A stretch of DNA of 32,346 nt from JABDKJ01 sp039028335 (GTDB lineage Bacteria > Bacteroidota > Bacteroidia > Flavobacteriales_D > JABDKJ01). Positions 8,026 through 15,891 of the stretch are shown piece after piece. The stretch spans positions 1-32,346 of the forward strand of contig JBCCIF010000035.1 in assembly GCA_039028335.1 (NCBI GenBank), read 5' to 3'. Under the pieces are notes generated by a model. It worked only from the letters and a program-made list of their open reading frames with translations. It made no database searches and was not told the origin of the DNA. Every line of letters starts with the position of its first letter. Position 1 is the stretch's first letter. The position numbers were made by a program, and so were the translations under genes.

Positions 8026-8339
8026 GAAGCCTCAAAGATAGAAATGCCGATAAATTTGAAGGCAACTAAAACCAAAATTAAAAGGACGGCTAAGATGATT
8101 CTGATTCTTACTTTATGAGCTTTGTTTTCACTCTTTATTTTTTCGCTTATCCACTGTCTGTCAGCAGCGGTTTCTTCTGCTAACTTTTTTCGGCCTTCTT
8201 CTGTCTTTTCTAATTCCGCCTTGCGAATGATTCGTCTGTTTCGCGCTTCTCTCTTTTCCTTTGCCTCGTTGTAGAAACGCGGATTATATTTGAATTTTTC
8301 GTTGCTCTTCTTGAAGTTTTGAATGAAAGGCATTTTCAT
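8022..8339 (-). CDS. small single-pass membrane protein with charged helical N-terminus
   Basis: A 105 aa protein. Residues 1-77 are extremely rich in Lys, Arg and Glu (EAKEKREARNRRIIRKAELE and onward) and probably form a long helix or coiled coil. Residues about 80-99 (RIILAVLLILVLVAFKFIGI) are one membrane segment near the C-terminus, so it may be tail-anchored with the charged part in the cytosol. The stop overlaps the mutL start by 4 nt (ATGA). A small protein of this kind sits directly before mutL in many Flavobacteriales and has, as I recall, sometimes been mislabelled a riboflavin synthase beta subunit, with which it shares nothing visible. Start at 8339 or at the in-frame ATG at 8333. 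Function unknown. Confidence 0.85.
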   Translation of the reverse strand: MKMPFIQNFKKSNEKFKYNPRFYNEAKEKREARNRRIIRKAELEKTEEGRKKLAEETAADRQWISEKIKSENKAHKVRIRIILAVLLILVLVAFKFIGISIFEAS

Positions 8340-8402
8340 AGCAGAAAGATAAGGTTCTCATTTTAAAGAACGCTTAATAATGAAGACCTAGTACTTTTTG
8401 GA

Positions 8403-8978
8403 TTAATTGTATCGCGGGTTTTCTGGGAAATTGGCCAAATGCGCATATTTTTTTCCAAGCGATTTTAATGAATCTCCCCATAGTGAATCATTCGAGGTGC
8501 TCATTATAGAGTGTTTGTTAGATGGAGCAACAATCCATGATTTTTCCTTTAATTCTTGATCCAATTGATCGGCAGACCAGCCAGAATAACCCACAAAAAA
8601 GCGCACATTACTTTCATCGATTTTTCCCGATTCAATCATGAGTTTGAGGATGTCAAAATTTCCTCCCATGAAAACTCCGTTAACAACTTCGGTACTTCCT
8701 TCTAGAACATCGCCTAATGTGTGAAGAAAAAAGAGATTTTGATTCTGAACGGGTCCACCAACTCCGACCTTAGTTTCTATATCGGGAAACTCTTTCATTA
8801 TTCGGCTAATACCCATATCTAGATACCTGTTCAATACAAAACCAAATGAACCTTCATCGTTATGTTCGCAAAGAAGAATTACAGTACGTTTAAAATAGGG
8901 ATCGCTGAGAAATGGCTCTGAAATTAAAATCCGCCCCTTCTCTGGACTCAATCTGCTCTGTGGATTAAACTCAATCAC
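8403..8978 (-). CDS. YqgE/AlgH family protein (UPF0301)
   Basis: A 191 aa cytosolic protein that matches the YqgE/AlgH family over its whole length. The family signature is at the N-terminus: GRILISEPFLSDPYFKRTV (residues about 15-33), then LLCEHNDEGSFGFVLNR. Further family features are VGVGGPVQ, the FFVGYSGWSADQLDQE segment and the C-terminal WIVAPS. AlgH was named for alginate regulation in Pseudomonas, but the molecular role of the family is unsettled, so no function should be transferred. The start is GTG at 8978; no ATG precedes the conserved GRILIS block, and the GTG places that block at the usual distance. It lies between the miaE-like gene and the small membrane gene with gaps of 57 and 63 nt, probably in one operon. 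Confidence 0.93.
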   Translation of the reverse strand: MIEFNPQSRLSPEKGRILISEPFLSDPYFKRTVILLCEHNDEGSFGFVLNRYLDMGISRIMKEFPDIETKVGVGGPVQNQNLFFLHTLGDVLEGSTEVVNGVFMGGNFDILKLMIESGKIDESNVRFFVGYSGWSADQLDQELKEKSWIVAPSNKHSIMSTSNDSLWGDSLKSLGKKYAHLANFPENPRYN

Positions 8979-9035
8979 TTTTTAATTTTTTATACAATTT
9001 AGTCAATATTTAACCCTAAGTCAAGTGATTTTAGA

Positions 9036-9620
9036 TCAATGCAGGGCTGGTCTCCATTGAAGTTTAGCGCATATTTCCCCTTCAGCAGCATTTAATTCGT
9101 GTAAACGAGCATATACCTCTTTTTCAGGCCAATAATTAAGGGCCATCTCAACATATATATTTCCATGTTTTGCTTCACTGGTCCATAACATTTTATAAAA
9201 TTTCTTCATTTCACTTTCTTCCAAAGCCTCTGCAATAAGACGAAAGCGTTCGGCCCCTCTGCATTCTACAATAGATGCGATGAGCATTCTGTCCATTAGC
9301 CTTTCCTCTGTGCTGGAACGACAAAGTCCCATCAAATCTTGTATATACTGGTCTTTCGGCATTTTGTCCATCAATTTGACTCCGCGTTTTTCCATGACTT
9401 GATAGACCATTTGAAAATGCTCGAGTTCTTCTAAAGCTGTTTCAATCAACTCCGGGATAATTTCAACTTTATCGGGACATTTGGCCACAAAATTCATGGC
9501 CATTGCGCTAGCTTTCCGCTCGCAATCTGCATGGTCTTGTAAAAAACTATCCATGTTCTCTATAACCTGATCGGCCCACTCTTTTGGTGTTTTATAGCTC
9601 AATTCAATGGAATACTTCAT
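9036..9620 (-). CDS. miaE: tRNA-(ms2io6A)-hydroxylase-like diiron protein (MiaE family)
   Basis: A 194 aa ferritin-like four-helix-bundle protein of the MiaE family, which hydroxylates the isopentenyl side chain of ms2i6A at tRNA position 37 with a carboxylate-bridged diiron centre. Diiron ligand candidates fall at the expected places: Glu34 (HADCERKA), Glu65-x-x-His68 (EELEH), Glu119 (VECRGAE) and Glu149-x-x-His152 (SEAKH). Length is close to that of known MiaE proteins. The ATG at 9620 is the only sensible start. It is divergent from pdxH (50 bp between starts) and heads the minus-strand block that includes mutL. The substrate is inferred from family; partner genes miaA and miaB are not in this window. 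Confidence 0.9.
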   Translation of the reverse strand: MKYSIELSYKTPKEWADQVIENMDSFLQDHADCERKASAMAMNFVAKCPDKVEIIPELIETALEELEHFQMVYQVMEKRGVKLMDKMPKDQYIQDLMGLCRSSTEERLMDRMLIASIVECRGAERFRLIAEALEESEMKKFYKMLWTSEAKHGNIYVEMALNYWPEKEVYARLHELNAAEGEICAKLQWRPALH

Positions 9621-9670
9621 GTCGTAAAAATATGATCAAAACGATTTCTTGGTAAATTTACGCAAGAATT

Positions 9671-10324
9671 ATGAGCGAGCGATTAGAGAACTATTTGAAT
9701 CAAGACCGTAAAGATTTTCAAAAAGGCGAGTTGAATGAGATGGACGTGCCCAAGAATCCATTTGTACTTTTTCAATCTTGGCTCGAGCGAGCTGTTGAAT
9801 CTGAGGAAAGTGAAGCCTATGCCATGACGCTTTCGACTTGTGCAGCTGAAGGTCCTCGGTCGCGTGTTGTCTATCTCAGAGGATTTAGTGATGAACGTTT
9901 CCTCTTTTACACCAATTATAAGAGCGAAAAAGCAATTGAAATTCAAAAGGATAATCGCGTAGCACTAAATTTTTATTGGCCTTCTCTGGAGAGACAGGTG
10001 CGTATTAGCGGCATTGCCAAACCGTGCAGTGAGCAGCAAAGCGATGACTATTTTGAATCTCGGCCCAGAATGAGTCAAATTGGTGCCTGGGCTTCAGAAC
10101 AATCCTCTATTTTGCAAGATCGTCAAGATCTGGAATCAAGAGTAAAGTATTTTACAGAGAAGTTTGAAGGAATGAAGATTCCTCGTCCTGAACATTGGGG
10201 AGGCTTTTCGGTCAAGGCCTTTGAGTTTGAATTTTGGCAAGGTCGAAAGAGCAGACTACACGATCGATTGATCTTCAATCAATTTGCCGACACTGCTTGG
10301 ACCTTGCAAAGGAAATCTCCTTAA
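9671..10324 (+). CDS. pdxH: pyridoxine/pyridoxamine 5'-phosphate oxidase (PdxH)
   Basis: A 217 aa FMN-dependent oxidase that turns pyridoxine or pyridoxamine 5'-phosphate into pyridoxal 5'-phosphate. The FMN-binding split barrel is visible in SRVVYLRGFSDERFLFYTN, followed by SEKAIEIQKDNRVALNFYW and RQVRISG. The C-terminal signature WGGFSVKAFEFEFWQGRKSR then LHDR is diagnostic and carries the substrate-binding Arg and His. Length is typical. Start ATG at 9671; an AT-rich TAAATTTA 10 nt upstream could be a weak -7 element. The stop shares one base with the prmC start (TAATG), so the two are probably translated from one message. PLP made here would serve enzymes such as the dehydratase at 20799-21743. 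Confidence 0.96.
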   Translation: MSERLENYLNQDRKDFQKGELNEMDVPKNPFVLFQSWLERAVESEESEAYAMTLSTCAAEGPRSRVVYLRGFSDERFLFYTNYKSEKAIEIQKDNRVALNFYWPSLERQVRISGIAKPCSEQQSDDYFESRPRMSQIGAWASEQSSILQDRQDLESRVKYFTEKFEGMKIPRPEHWGGFSVKAFEFEFWQGRKSRLHDRLIFNQFADTAWTLQRKSP

Positions 10325-11184
10325 TGCTTATAAAGTTTAAAAATAATAGCCTTGCAGAGATCCGAAAAGGGACAATTGCTGCATTGAAGCATTATGATAA
10401 GGATGAGGCTGATCATATCTTTTTTCTGATAGCCGAATTTCATTTGAACATTATCAAGAGTAGCTACCTCTTTAATCAAGAAAGAGCCTTATCTGAATCT
10501 GAGATTTTGCATTTTGAAAAAGCGGCCTTGCGATTGAATAAGGGTGAACCCATTCAATATATATTAGGTGAGTGTGAATTTCTCGATTGCAAAATACGGG
10601 TTAATCCTTCGGTACTGATTCCAAGGCCTGAGACCGAGGAATTGGTTGACCTCATTTTGAAAGAGAATAATAAGCAGCATATTTCTCTTCTGGATGTGGG
10701 AACAGGCAGTGGCTGTATTCCAATTTCTTTAAAGAAGTCGAGGCCCCTTTGGGATGTTTCGGCCATCGATGTTTCTGAAGAGGCTTTATTAACGGCTCGT
10801 CAAAATGCCGCATACAATAAGACCACAGTTCATTTTAGGCATCAGGATCTATTCGAAATCGAAGCGCTTTCCAAGAGTTTAGATGTGATTGTTAGTAATC
10901 CTCCGTACGTAGAACAATCAAGAAAAAAACGATTGGCTCCGCACGTTGTGAATCACGAACCGCATTTGGCGCTATTTGTTCCAGATGAAGATCCCTTAAT
11001 TTATTACCGAAAACTGGAAAGTTTAGCTCGCAAACATCCCAATGCCCTTCTAAAGCTCTATTTCGAGATCAATGAAGCTTTCCCTCAAGAGACCCGCGAA
11101 TTGTTCGATCGAGACATCTGGAACACTCGAATTGAAAAAGATCTTTCCCGTTTACCCCGCTTTTTATGCGTCTCAAAGAATTGA
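10324..11184 (+). CDS. prmC: peptide chain release factor N5-glutamine methyltransferase (PrmC)
   Basis: A 286 aa SAM-dependent methyltransferase that methylates the Gln of the GGQ motif in release factors. It has the helical N-terminal substrate domain, the family motif PRPETEELVD (residues 100-109), the SAM-binding LLDVGTGSGC (122-131) and the catalytic VSNPPYVE (190-197), where the NPPY motif holds the substrate amide. The reading frame stays open 90 nt further upstream inside pdxH, but the ATG at 10324 is the right start: it overlaps the pdxH stop as TAATG, and the domain then begins at its usual place. Candidate terminator 11197-11224 ends the unit. Confidence 0.95.
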   Translation: MLIKFKNNSLAEIRKGTIAALKHYDKDEADHIFFLIAEFHLNIIKSSYLFNQERALSESEILHFEKAALRLNKGEPIQYILGECEFLDCKIRVNPSVLIPRPETEELVDLILKENNKQHISLLDVGTGSGCIPISLKKSRPLWDVSAIDVSEEALLTARQNAAYNKTTVHFRHQDLFEIEALSKSLDVIVSNPPYVEQSRKKRLAPHVVNHEPHLALFVPDEDPLIYYRKLESLARKHPNALLKLYFEINEAFPQETRELFDRDIWNTRIEKDLSRLPRFLCVSKN

Positions 11185-11196
11185 TTTTCGATAATC

Positions 11197-11224
11197 AGCT
11201 CTAAATCAGTTAGATAGCTTTTTT
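11197..11224 (+). terminator. Rho-independent terminator of pdxH-prmC
   Basis: Just after the prmC stop, AGCT-CTAA (11197-11204) pairs with TTAG-at-AGCT (11210-11219) around the five-base loop ATCAG, with a two-base bulge. A run of six T follows (11219-11224). The stem is modest but the T tract and position fit an intrinsic terminator. Confidence 0.5.
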
Positions 11225-11261
11225 GAAAAGTTTCGTACTATGTATTTTATTAGACAAACAC

Positions 11262-11291
11262 TTGATTTGAATCGACAAAACATTTAATTTA
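11262..11291 (+). promoter_or_regulatory. weak Bacteroidota-type promoter candidate for the small gene at 11332
   Basis: TTG at 11262-11264 is followed after exactly 19 nt by TTAATTTA (11284-11291). This matches the -33 TTG / -7 TAnnTTTG layout of the group, with two mismatches in the -7 box. It would start transcription about 35 nt before the ATG at 11332. Low confidence because the region is AT-rich and such matches arise by chance. Confidence 0.3.
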
Positions 11292-11331
11292 GCCCTGAGA
11301 ACGATTTAGTGTAGAACGAAAATTATTGACT

Positions 11332-11577
11332 ATGACACTTGTAGAATTTAATGTGCTATCCTTCGACCAAAAAAGAGAGATGATTCGAAAGAGCGGAAGT
11401 TTTTTGGACGAAAAATTTAGAGAAAATAACAACAAGATCTCTTTGTACAGTATGTACGGTTTTTTTGTTGAAGTAAGTTATCGCTTCGATAATAAACTCC
11501 AATATATAAGAGGTTTTGAGAACATATTTGATTGTGCTAACTACTTAGAAAGTATTAATCTCATCCATTTAAATTAG
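11332..11577 (+). CDS. small hypothetical protein
   Basis: An 81 aa soluble acidic/neutral protein. The ATG at 11332 is preferred over an in-frame TTG six bases upstream. It contains a run (KISLYSMYGFFVEVSYRFDN) that resembles a small family of about 65-85 aa proteins in Bacteroidota with the pattern LY.....FVEV.Y....N.I, ending near a Y/L-rich C-terminus; this is recall of a pattern, not a search result. No signal peptide, membrane segment or catalytic motif is visible. It stands alone between the prmC terminator and a strong bidirectional terminator, so it is probably its own transcript. Function unknown. Confidence 0.75.
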   Translation: MTLVEFNVLSFDQKREMIRKSGSFLDEKFRENNNKISLYSMYGFFVEVSYRFDNKLQYIRGFENIFDCANYLESINLIHLN

Positions 11578-11603
11578 TGTTTTTTAGTGTTTAGTTAAGT
11601 TGC

Positions 11604-11638
11604 AAAAGGCCCTCAAGATTATTCTTAGGGCTTTTTGT
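11604..11638. terminator. bidirectional Rho-independent terminator
   Basis: AAAA-G-GCCCT (11604-11613) pairs with AGGGC-T-TTTT (11627-11636), one G-T pair included; inside it AAGA pairs with TCTT after a bulged C, leaving a TTAT loop. A-rich and T-rich flanks make it work on either strand. It lies between the convergent genes ending at 11577 (+) and 11642 (-), so it can serve both. Confidence 0.8.
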
Positions 11639-11641
11639 TTT

Positions 11642-12421
11642 TTACTCAGCTTTTGCTTTTTCGGCACCAATCAATTTGATCTTCACACCCATATAAACAC
11701 CCACAGAAAGGGCATAGGTCTTGGCTAATTTATCGAACTCTTCTACTAAAGAAGTATACTGTTCAAATTCATCCAAATATTCTTCAGATCCGGGAATTTC
11801 GGTAATATCAACACCCTGGCTGGCCAATTCTGAAAAGTAAGTAATCTCTTCATAATCGCGTCCCCAAGCATCGACACCTTTAAAATCGCTCATGCCATAG
11901 GCTGTTCTGAAACCAATATTCAATTTCACTTTTGGCGCAAGTCCGATATTTCCTCCAAATCCACCGACAGCCATCCAACTGCTTTGAACAAAACGATCCG
12001 AAACGTCAGTATCTATGCTATTAAATGACCAATTGGCATTTTTGATGCCCGTATGTTGGAATCCGGTTTCGCAATAAAATGCACCACCCCAACGGAGTAC
12101 CAGTGGAATATTACTGGTCTTCAATGAATGATGAGCATTAAATGTGTTCTCATTCTCATCTTGGAGTTCAAAATTTTGTCTGATTTCTCCCGAATTGTAT
12201 CCGGTATGAAAGGATAACCACTTTGTCAGTCTTAAATCGGCATCTATACCCGTTCCCCAAGTAAAAGTTGGATCGGGATTTTGATCTCCTTCAATCAACA
12301 TATTAGGGTTAAGTATCCATGTACTATTGTACGATACGCCTGGACCGGCAATCAATTCAATTTGAGAAAACGAAATAAAAGGAAGGCTCAAAAGAGCAAC
12401 CATCAACACTAATCTTTTCAC
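11642..12421 (-). CDS. outer-membrane beta-barrel protein (PorT-like)
   Basis: A 259 aa exported protein. The start is GTG at 12421, which gives a clean signal peptide (MKRLVLMVALLSLPFISFSQ, cleavage before or at Gln20). The mature part alternates strands and loops of barrel type: IELIAGPGVSYNSTW, WGTGIDADLRLTKWLSFHTG, NIPLVLRWGGAFYCETGFQHTG (described in two strands), GGFGGNIGLAPKVKLNIGFR and the closing YALSVGVYMGVKIKLIG. This resembles PorT-like outer-membrane barrels of Bacteroidota. The insert between about residues 185 and 230 is acidic and helical rather than strand-like. It lies 81 nt after smpB on the same strand. Specific role unknown. Confidence 0.82.
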   Translation of the reverse strand: MKRLVLMVALLSLPFISFSQIELIAGPGVSYNSTWILNPNMLIEGDQNPDPTFTWGTGIDADLRLTKWLSFHTGYNSGEIRQNFELQDENENTFNAHHSLKTSNIPLVLRWGGAFYCETGFQHTGIKNANWSFNSIDTDVSDRFVQSSWMAVGGFGGNIGLAPKVKLNIGFRTAYGMSDFKGVDAWGRDYEEITYFSELASQGVDITEIPGSEEYLDEFEQYTSLVEEFDKLAKTYALSVGVYMGVKIKLIGAEKAKAE

Positions 12422-12502
12422 AGCTCTTTACTTTAGAATTGTCTTTTTTTACGCCAAAAATCGAAATGGGTTACATGAGCTACTAAAAATTGTCGATGAG
12501 AA

Positions 12503-12961
12503 TCAATAATCCTTAGATAAACGATCTATTTGTCGTTTCATATCCTTGTCCTTGAGATCTTGTCTTTTGTCGGGCATTTTCTTACCTGTGGCTATTGCAA
12601 TTTCAATTTTTGCCCAACCTTTTTGAGAAATGAATAAGACGGTTGGTACAATGGTAACACCAGAATCTTTGAGTTTGCGCTGAATTTTTTTCAATTCAGT
12701 TCCTTTTAGGAGCAATTTCCGATCGCGTTTGGCTTCATGATTGAAATGAGAAGCATGCGAATATTCCTCTATATATAGATTTCGAATAAGAAATACACCA
12801 TCTTGAAAGAGGCAATATGCATCCATCAAATTGGCCTTGCCAGCTCTAATCGATTTAATTTCCGTTCCGCTTAATTGCATTCCTGCAATGAAGCGATCAG
12901 TCAAAAAGTATTGATAAGATGCTTTTTTATTCTTGGCGATTATATCTCCTTCTTCGATCAT
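12503..12961 (-). CDS. smpB: SsrA-binding protein SmpB
   Basis: A 152 aa protein needed for trans-translation, where it delivers tmRNA to stalled ribosomes. Family motifs run throughout: NKKASYQYFLTDRFIAGMQL, then SGTEIKSIRAGKANL, the central YSHASHFNHEAKRDRKLLLK and a basic C-terminal tail DKRQDLKDKDMKRQIDRLSK that folds as a helix on the ribosome. Length is typical. The ATG overlaps the stop of the ZIP transporter gene by 4 nt, so it is the second gene of that pair. No ssrA (tmRNA) gene was seen in the window. Confidence 0.97.
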   Translation of the reverse strand: MIEEGDIIAKNKKASYQYFLTDRFIAGMQLSGTEIKSIRAGKANLMDAYCLFQDGVFLIRNLYIEEYSHASHFNHEAKRDRKLLLKGTELKKIQRKLKDSGVTIVPTVLFISQKGWAKIEIAIATGKKMPDKRQDLKDKDMKRQIDRLSKDY

Positions 12962-13797
12962 CCTAATACAACATCTAAACTCATCATAATTACAAAACCT
13001 AGCATGAATCCTAATGTCGCCACATCGGTATATTTATCTCTTTGTGTTTCGGGAATTACTTCCTCGACCACCACATATATCATGGCTCCTGCGGCAAAAG
13101 ATAAAGCATAAGGCAGAATTGGTTGAAAGGTCAATACTGCGGCCGCTCCTACTAAGGCAGCTATAGGCTCAACAGCGGCCGATAATTGTCCGAACATGAA
13201 ACTCTTTCTTCTGGAAATCCCTTCTCTTCTCAATGGCATGGCCACAGCAATTCCTTCAGGGAAATTTTGAATAGCAATTCCTATAGCTAGAGCGCAAGCC
13301 AAGCCTATACTTGCGCCTTCAACACCAATGGCGGCACCACCAAAAAGGACACCTACTGCTAAACCTTCTGGGATATTGTGAATGGTTATTGCAGAAACCA
13401 ATAGTGTAGTCCGATGCCAGGTGTTCTTGACGCCTTCTTTTTCATCTTCTCTAAAGTTGATATGCAAGTGGGGCATGATCTTATCTAATCCAAATAAAAA
13501 GAGGGCGCCCAAAAGAAAACCAAAGGCAGCTGGCGCCACTTTCACCCAACTCTCCCCAGCACTCATTTCAATAGCGGGTCCAATAAGACCGAAACAACTG
13601 GCTGCAACCATGACTCCTCCCGTAAATCCCAGCATCGTATCTAACCAACCTCTATGCATGGATTTAAAGAAGAATACCAAAGCGGATCCCAATGCGGTTA
13701 AAAACCAGGTGAAAACACCTGCATAAAATGCCATCAAAACCGGATGTTCTAAAGCAAAAGGTTTAATATTTTCTACAAAGTCTGTCATTCCTTGCAT
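12958..13797 (-). CDS. ZIP family divalent metal transporter
   Basis: A roughly 279 aa membrane protein with about eight hydrophobic helices. The two ZIP signature helices are present: TIHNIPEGLAVGV (from residue about 138) and IQNFPEGIAVAM (from about 176), whose His, Asn and Glu residues line the metal path. A short His-containing segment, IMPHLHINF, lies in the cytosolic loop. Substrates in the family are Zn, Fe, Mn and similar ions; which one applies cannot be told. The frame extends to a GTG at 13806, but ATG at 13797 or 13788 is likelier. The 3' end overlaps smpB by 4 nt. The start region faces pyrD across 173 bp. Confidence 0.9.
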   Translation of the reverse strand: MQGMTDFVENIKPFALEHPVLMAFYAGVFTWFLTALGSALVFFFKSMHRGWLDTMLGFTGGVMVAASCFGLIGPAIEMSAGESWVKVAPAAFGFLLGALFLFGLDKIMPHLHINFREDEKEGVKNTWHRTTLLVSAITIHNIPEGLAVGVLFGGAAIGVEGASIGLACALAIGIAIQNFPEGIAVAMPLRREGISRRKSFMFGQLSAAVEPIAALVGAAAVLTFQPILPYALSFAAGAMIYVVVEEVIPETQRDKYTDVATLGFMLGFVIMMSLDVVLG

Positions 13798-13950
13798 TAA
13801 CAGCACGAATAAAGAAAAGAAAGCGGAGAAAAAGAAGATAGATGAATCATTTCTATGTAATTACAATTGCTTGAGGATACAAAAAATTGAACGGTTCAAA
13901 AATTAGCAATGTCTTTCATAAGTAATGGAGGGGATTGATTTTTGAGCGTG

Positions 13951-13958
13951 TATATTTG
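13951..13958 (+). promoter_or_regulatory. -7 element candidate for pyrD
   Basis: TATATTTG is an exact match to the Bacteroidota -7 consensus TAnnTTTG. It lies 12 nt before the ATG at 13971, so the message would have a very short leader. The -33 side is poor (TGG instead of TTG, 22 nt upstream). The position favours the ATG at 13971 over an in-frame TTG at 13935, which would lie upstream of the transcript. Confidence 0.35.
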
Positions 13959-13970
13959 CGCTCAATTGAT

Positions 13971-14999
13971 ATGTACAAGACTTTAATTAAACCTCTTCTG
14001 TTCTTAATGCCTGCTGAACGCGCGCATTATTTTACGGCATCTATTATGCGATCTGTTTTTACCTGGCCCATTTTTCGAAATGTGCTCAAAAGTCTCTATT
14101 CAAAAGAAAGCCCTGATTTGCGCAAGGAACTTTTTGGATTATCCTTTAAAAATCCAGTTGGTTTGGCTGCCGGTTTCGATAAAAATGCAGAGCTTTTTCA
14201 TATGATGGATGTGTTGGGATTTGGTTTTGTAGAAGTAGGAACGGTTACCCCGCGCCCTCAAGGCGGAAACCCGCAGCCCCGATTGTTTCGATTACCTAAA
14301 GATGAAGGACTTATCAATCGAATGGGCTTCAATAATGGGGGAGTGGAGGCGATGAAAAAACGACTACAAAAAAAGAGCAGAAACCTCATCGTTGGCGTAA
14401 ATATTGGGAAGAACAAGGACACCCCACTGGAAAAAGCGGTAGATGATTACGTGTATTGTTTTGAGCAATTATTTGATGAAGCTGACTATTTCGTGGTTAA
14501 TGTTTCTTCTCCTAATACTCCTAATTTGCGTGCGCTTCAGGATAAGGAGCCCCTTAAGAATATACTGTCTGCAATTTGTGCAATCAACTATAAAAAGCAA
14601 TCTCCAAAACCTCTTTTATTGAAGATTGCTCCCGATCTTTCCGAAGGGCAATTGGATGACATAATCGAGATTTCACAAGACTTAAAGTTAGACGGACTGA
14701 TCGCAACGAATACGACAATTTCTAGGGATGGACTAAATACGTCATCAGATCGAATTGAGGAAATAGGCAATGGCGGATTAAGTGGTAAACCGGTGAAGAG
14801 GAGATCTACTGAAGTGATCCGTTATATTCATGAAAAGAGCAAGGGTGCTATAAGGATTATTGGTGTTGGAGGAATTCAAAAGGGAGAAGATGCCAAGGAA
14901 AAATTGGAAGCCGGAGCTTCCTTGGTGCAAGTATATAGTGGATTTGTCTATGAGGGGCCGGGAATGGTCAAGCGAATTTTGAATGAATTGCTAAATTAG
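13971..14999 (+). CDS. pyrD: dihydroorotate dehydrogenase (quinone), class 2
   Basis: A 342 aa flavoenzyme of pyrimidine synthesis that oxidises dihydroorotate to orotate and passes electrons to the membrane quinone, here presumably menaquinone. The N-terminal helices (MYKTLIKPLLFLMPAERAHY) are the quinone-tunnel and membrane-association part that marks class 2. FMN and substrate motifs follow: GLAAGFDKNAE, GFGFVEVGTVTPRPQGGN, RMGFNN, the catalytic-Ser segment NVSSPNTPNLR, IATNTTISR, GVGGI and VQVYSGFVYEGP. Start ATG at 13971, supported by the domain boundary and by a -7 element just upstream. The HMG-CoA-lyase-like gene begins 5 nt after the stop. Confidence 0.96.
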   Translation: MYKTLIKPLLFLMPAERAHYFTASIMRSVFTWPIFRNVLKSLYSKESPDLRKELFGLSFKNPVGLAAGFDKNAELFHMMDVLGFGFVEVGTVTPRPQGGNPQPRLFRLPKDEGLINRMGFNNGGVEAMKKRLQKKSRNLIVGVNIGKNKDTPLEKAVDDYVYCFEQLFDEADYFVVNVSSPNTPNLRALQDKEPLKNILSAICAINYKKQSPKPLLLKIAPDLSEGQLDDIIEISQDLKLDGLIATNTTISRDGLNTSSDRIEEIGNGGLSGKPVKRRSTEVIRYIHEKSKGAIRIIGVGGIQKGEDAKEKLEAGASLVQVYSGFVYEGPGMVKRILNELLN

Positions 15000-15004
15000 A
15001 AGGA

Positions 15005-15868
15005 ATGGAAAAGCCCTTGAAATTGGTTGAATGCCCCAGAGATGCTATGCAAGGCATAGACGAATTTATTCCCACCGAAAAAAAAATTGCCTATCATAAC
15101 TTATTGTTGAAGTGTGGTTTTCACACCTTGGATTTTGGTTCATTTGTCAGCCCAAAAGCAATTCCTCAATTGGCTGATACGACTGAGGTTCTGGATGCTT
15201 CAGACTACTATAAGCACAAAACGGAACTCTTGGCCATCGTGGGTAACCTGAGAGGCGCAATGGAAGCTTGTAAACGCGATGAAATCTATTACTTAGGCTT
15301 TCCATTTTCCGTTTCCCAGACCTTTTTAGAGCGCAACATCAATTCAAGTATTGAAGATAGTTTAAGACGAATTGAAGAAATTAAAGGGGTTTGCAATAAA
15401 TACGGCAAAGAGCTCGTCATATACATTTCGATGGCTTTTGGAAATCCATACGGAGAGGCATGGGATGTGGATGTTGTTGCGAAATATACCCGACAATTGA
15501 TCAATGAATTTGAGATCAAGGTAATTTCCCTGTCCGATACCATTGGTACATCAACAGCTGAAAGCATCAATTACCTTTTTGGTAATTTGATTCCTGAGTT
15601 TCCGGATATCGAAATAGGCGCTCATTTGCACACCCGACCCGATGATTGGTTGGAAAAAGTAGATTCGGCTTACAACAGCGGCTGCAGAAGATTTGATGGA
15701 GCGATTAAGGGATTTGGTGGGTGCCCAATGGCCCAAGATGATTTGGTAGGCAATATGCCAATGGAAAATATGGTGCAGTATTTCAATAATAAGAATATAG
15801 AAACGGGCATAGACCGTGAAGCCTTCGGTCGCGCATTGGAAATGGCAGTTGGCGTTTTTCCTCTTTAG
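15005..15868 (+). CDS. hydroxymethylglutaryl-CoA lyase-like enzyme
   Basis: A 287 aa TIM-barrel aldolase-type lyase of the HMGL family, which splits 3-hydroxy-3-methylglutaryl-CoA to acetyl-CoA and acetoacetate in leucine breakdown. Key residues are in place: ECPRDAMQG (Arg12, Asp13 and Gln16), the divalent-metal His pair in IGAHLHTRPDD (His207, His209), and GAIKGFGGCPMAQDDLVGNM (231-250) with the active-site Cys240. This last motif separates HMG-CoA lyase from the isopropylmalate and citramalate synthase branches. The start ATG at 15005 is preceded closely by AAGGA. Only 5 nt separate it from pyrD. Related substrates of the same family cannot be excluded. Confidence 0.88.
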   Translation: MEKPLKLVECPRDAMQGIDEFIPTEKKIAYHNLLLKCGFHTLDFGSFVSPKAIPQLADTTEVLDASDYYKHKTELLAIVGNLRGAMEACKRDEIYYLGFPFSVSQTFLERNINSSIEDSLRRIEEIKGVCNKYGKELVIYISMAFGNPYGEAWDVDVVAKYTRQLINEFEIKVISLSDTIGTSTAESINYLFGNLIPEFPDIEIGAHLHTRPDDWLEKVDSAYNSGCRRFDGAIKGFGGCPMAQDDLVGNMPMENMVQYFNNKNIETGIDREAFGRALEMAVGVFPL

Positions 15869-15891
15869 AGTTTTTAAATTGATGAATACCC

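Noticed and set aside
3448..9620. Defence island built on rhomboids plus the EEP nuclease-like enzyme
   Set aside because: All genes fit ordinary core synteny of the group, with no transfer signs, toxin-antitoxin pair or sensor domains.
10234..10323. Longer N-terminus for PrmC
   Set aside because: The 30 extra residues lie inside pdxH in another frame, have no family support, and the TAATG overlap marks ATG 10324 as start.
13935..13970. TTG start for PyrD with 12 more residues
   Set aside because: It precedes the candidate TATATTTG -7 box, and the class 2 N-terminal helix begins naturally at the ATG at 13971.
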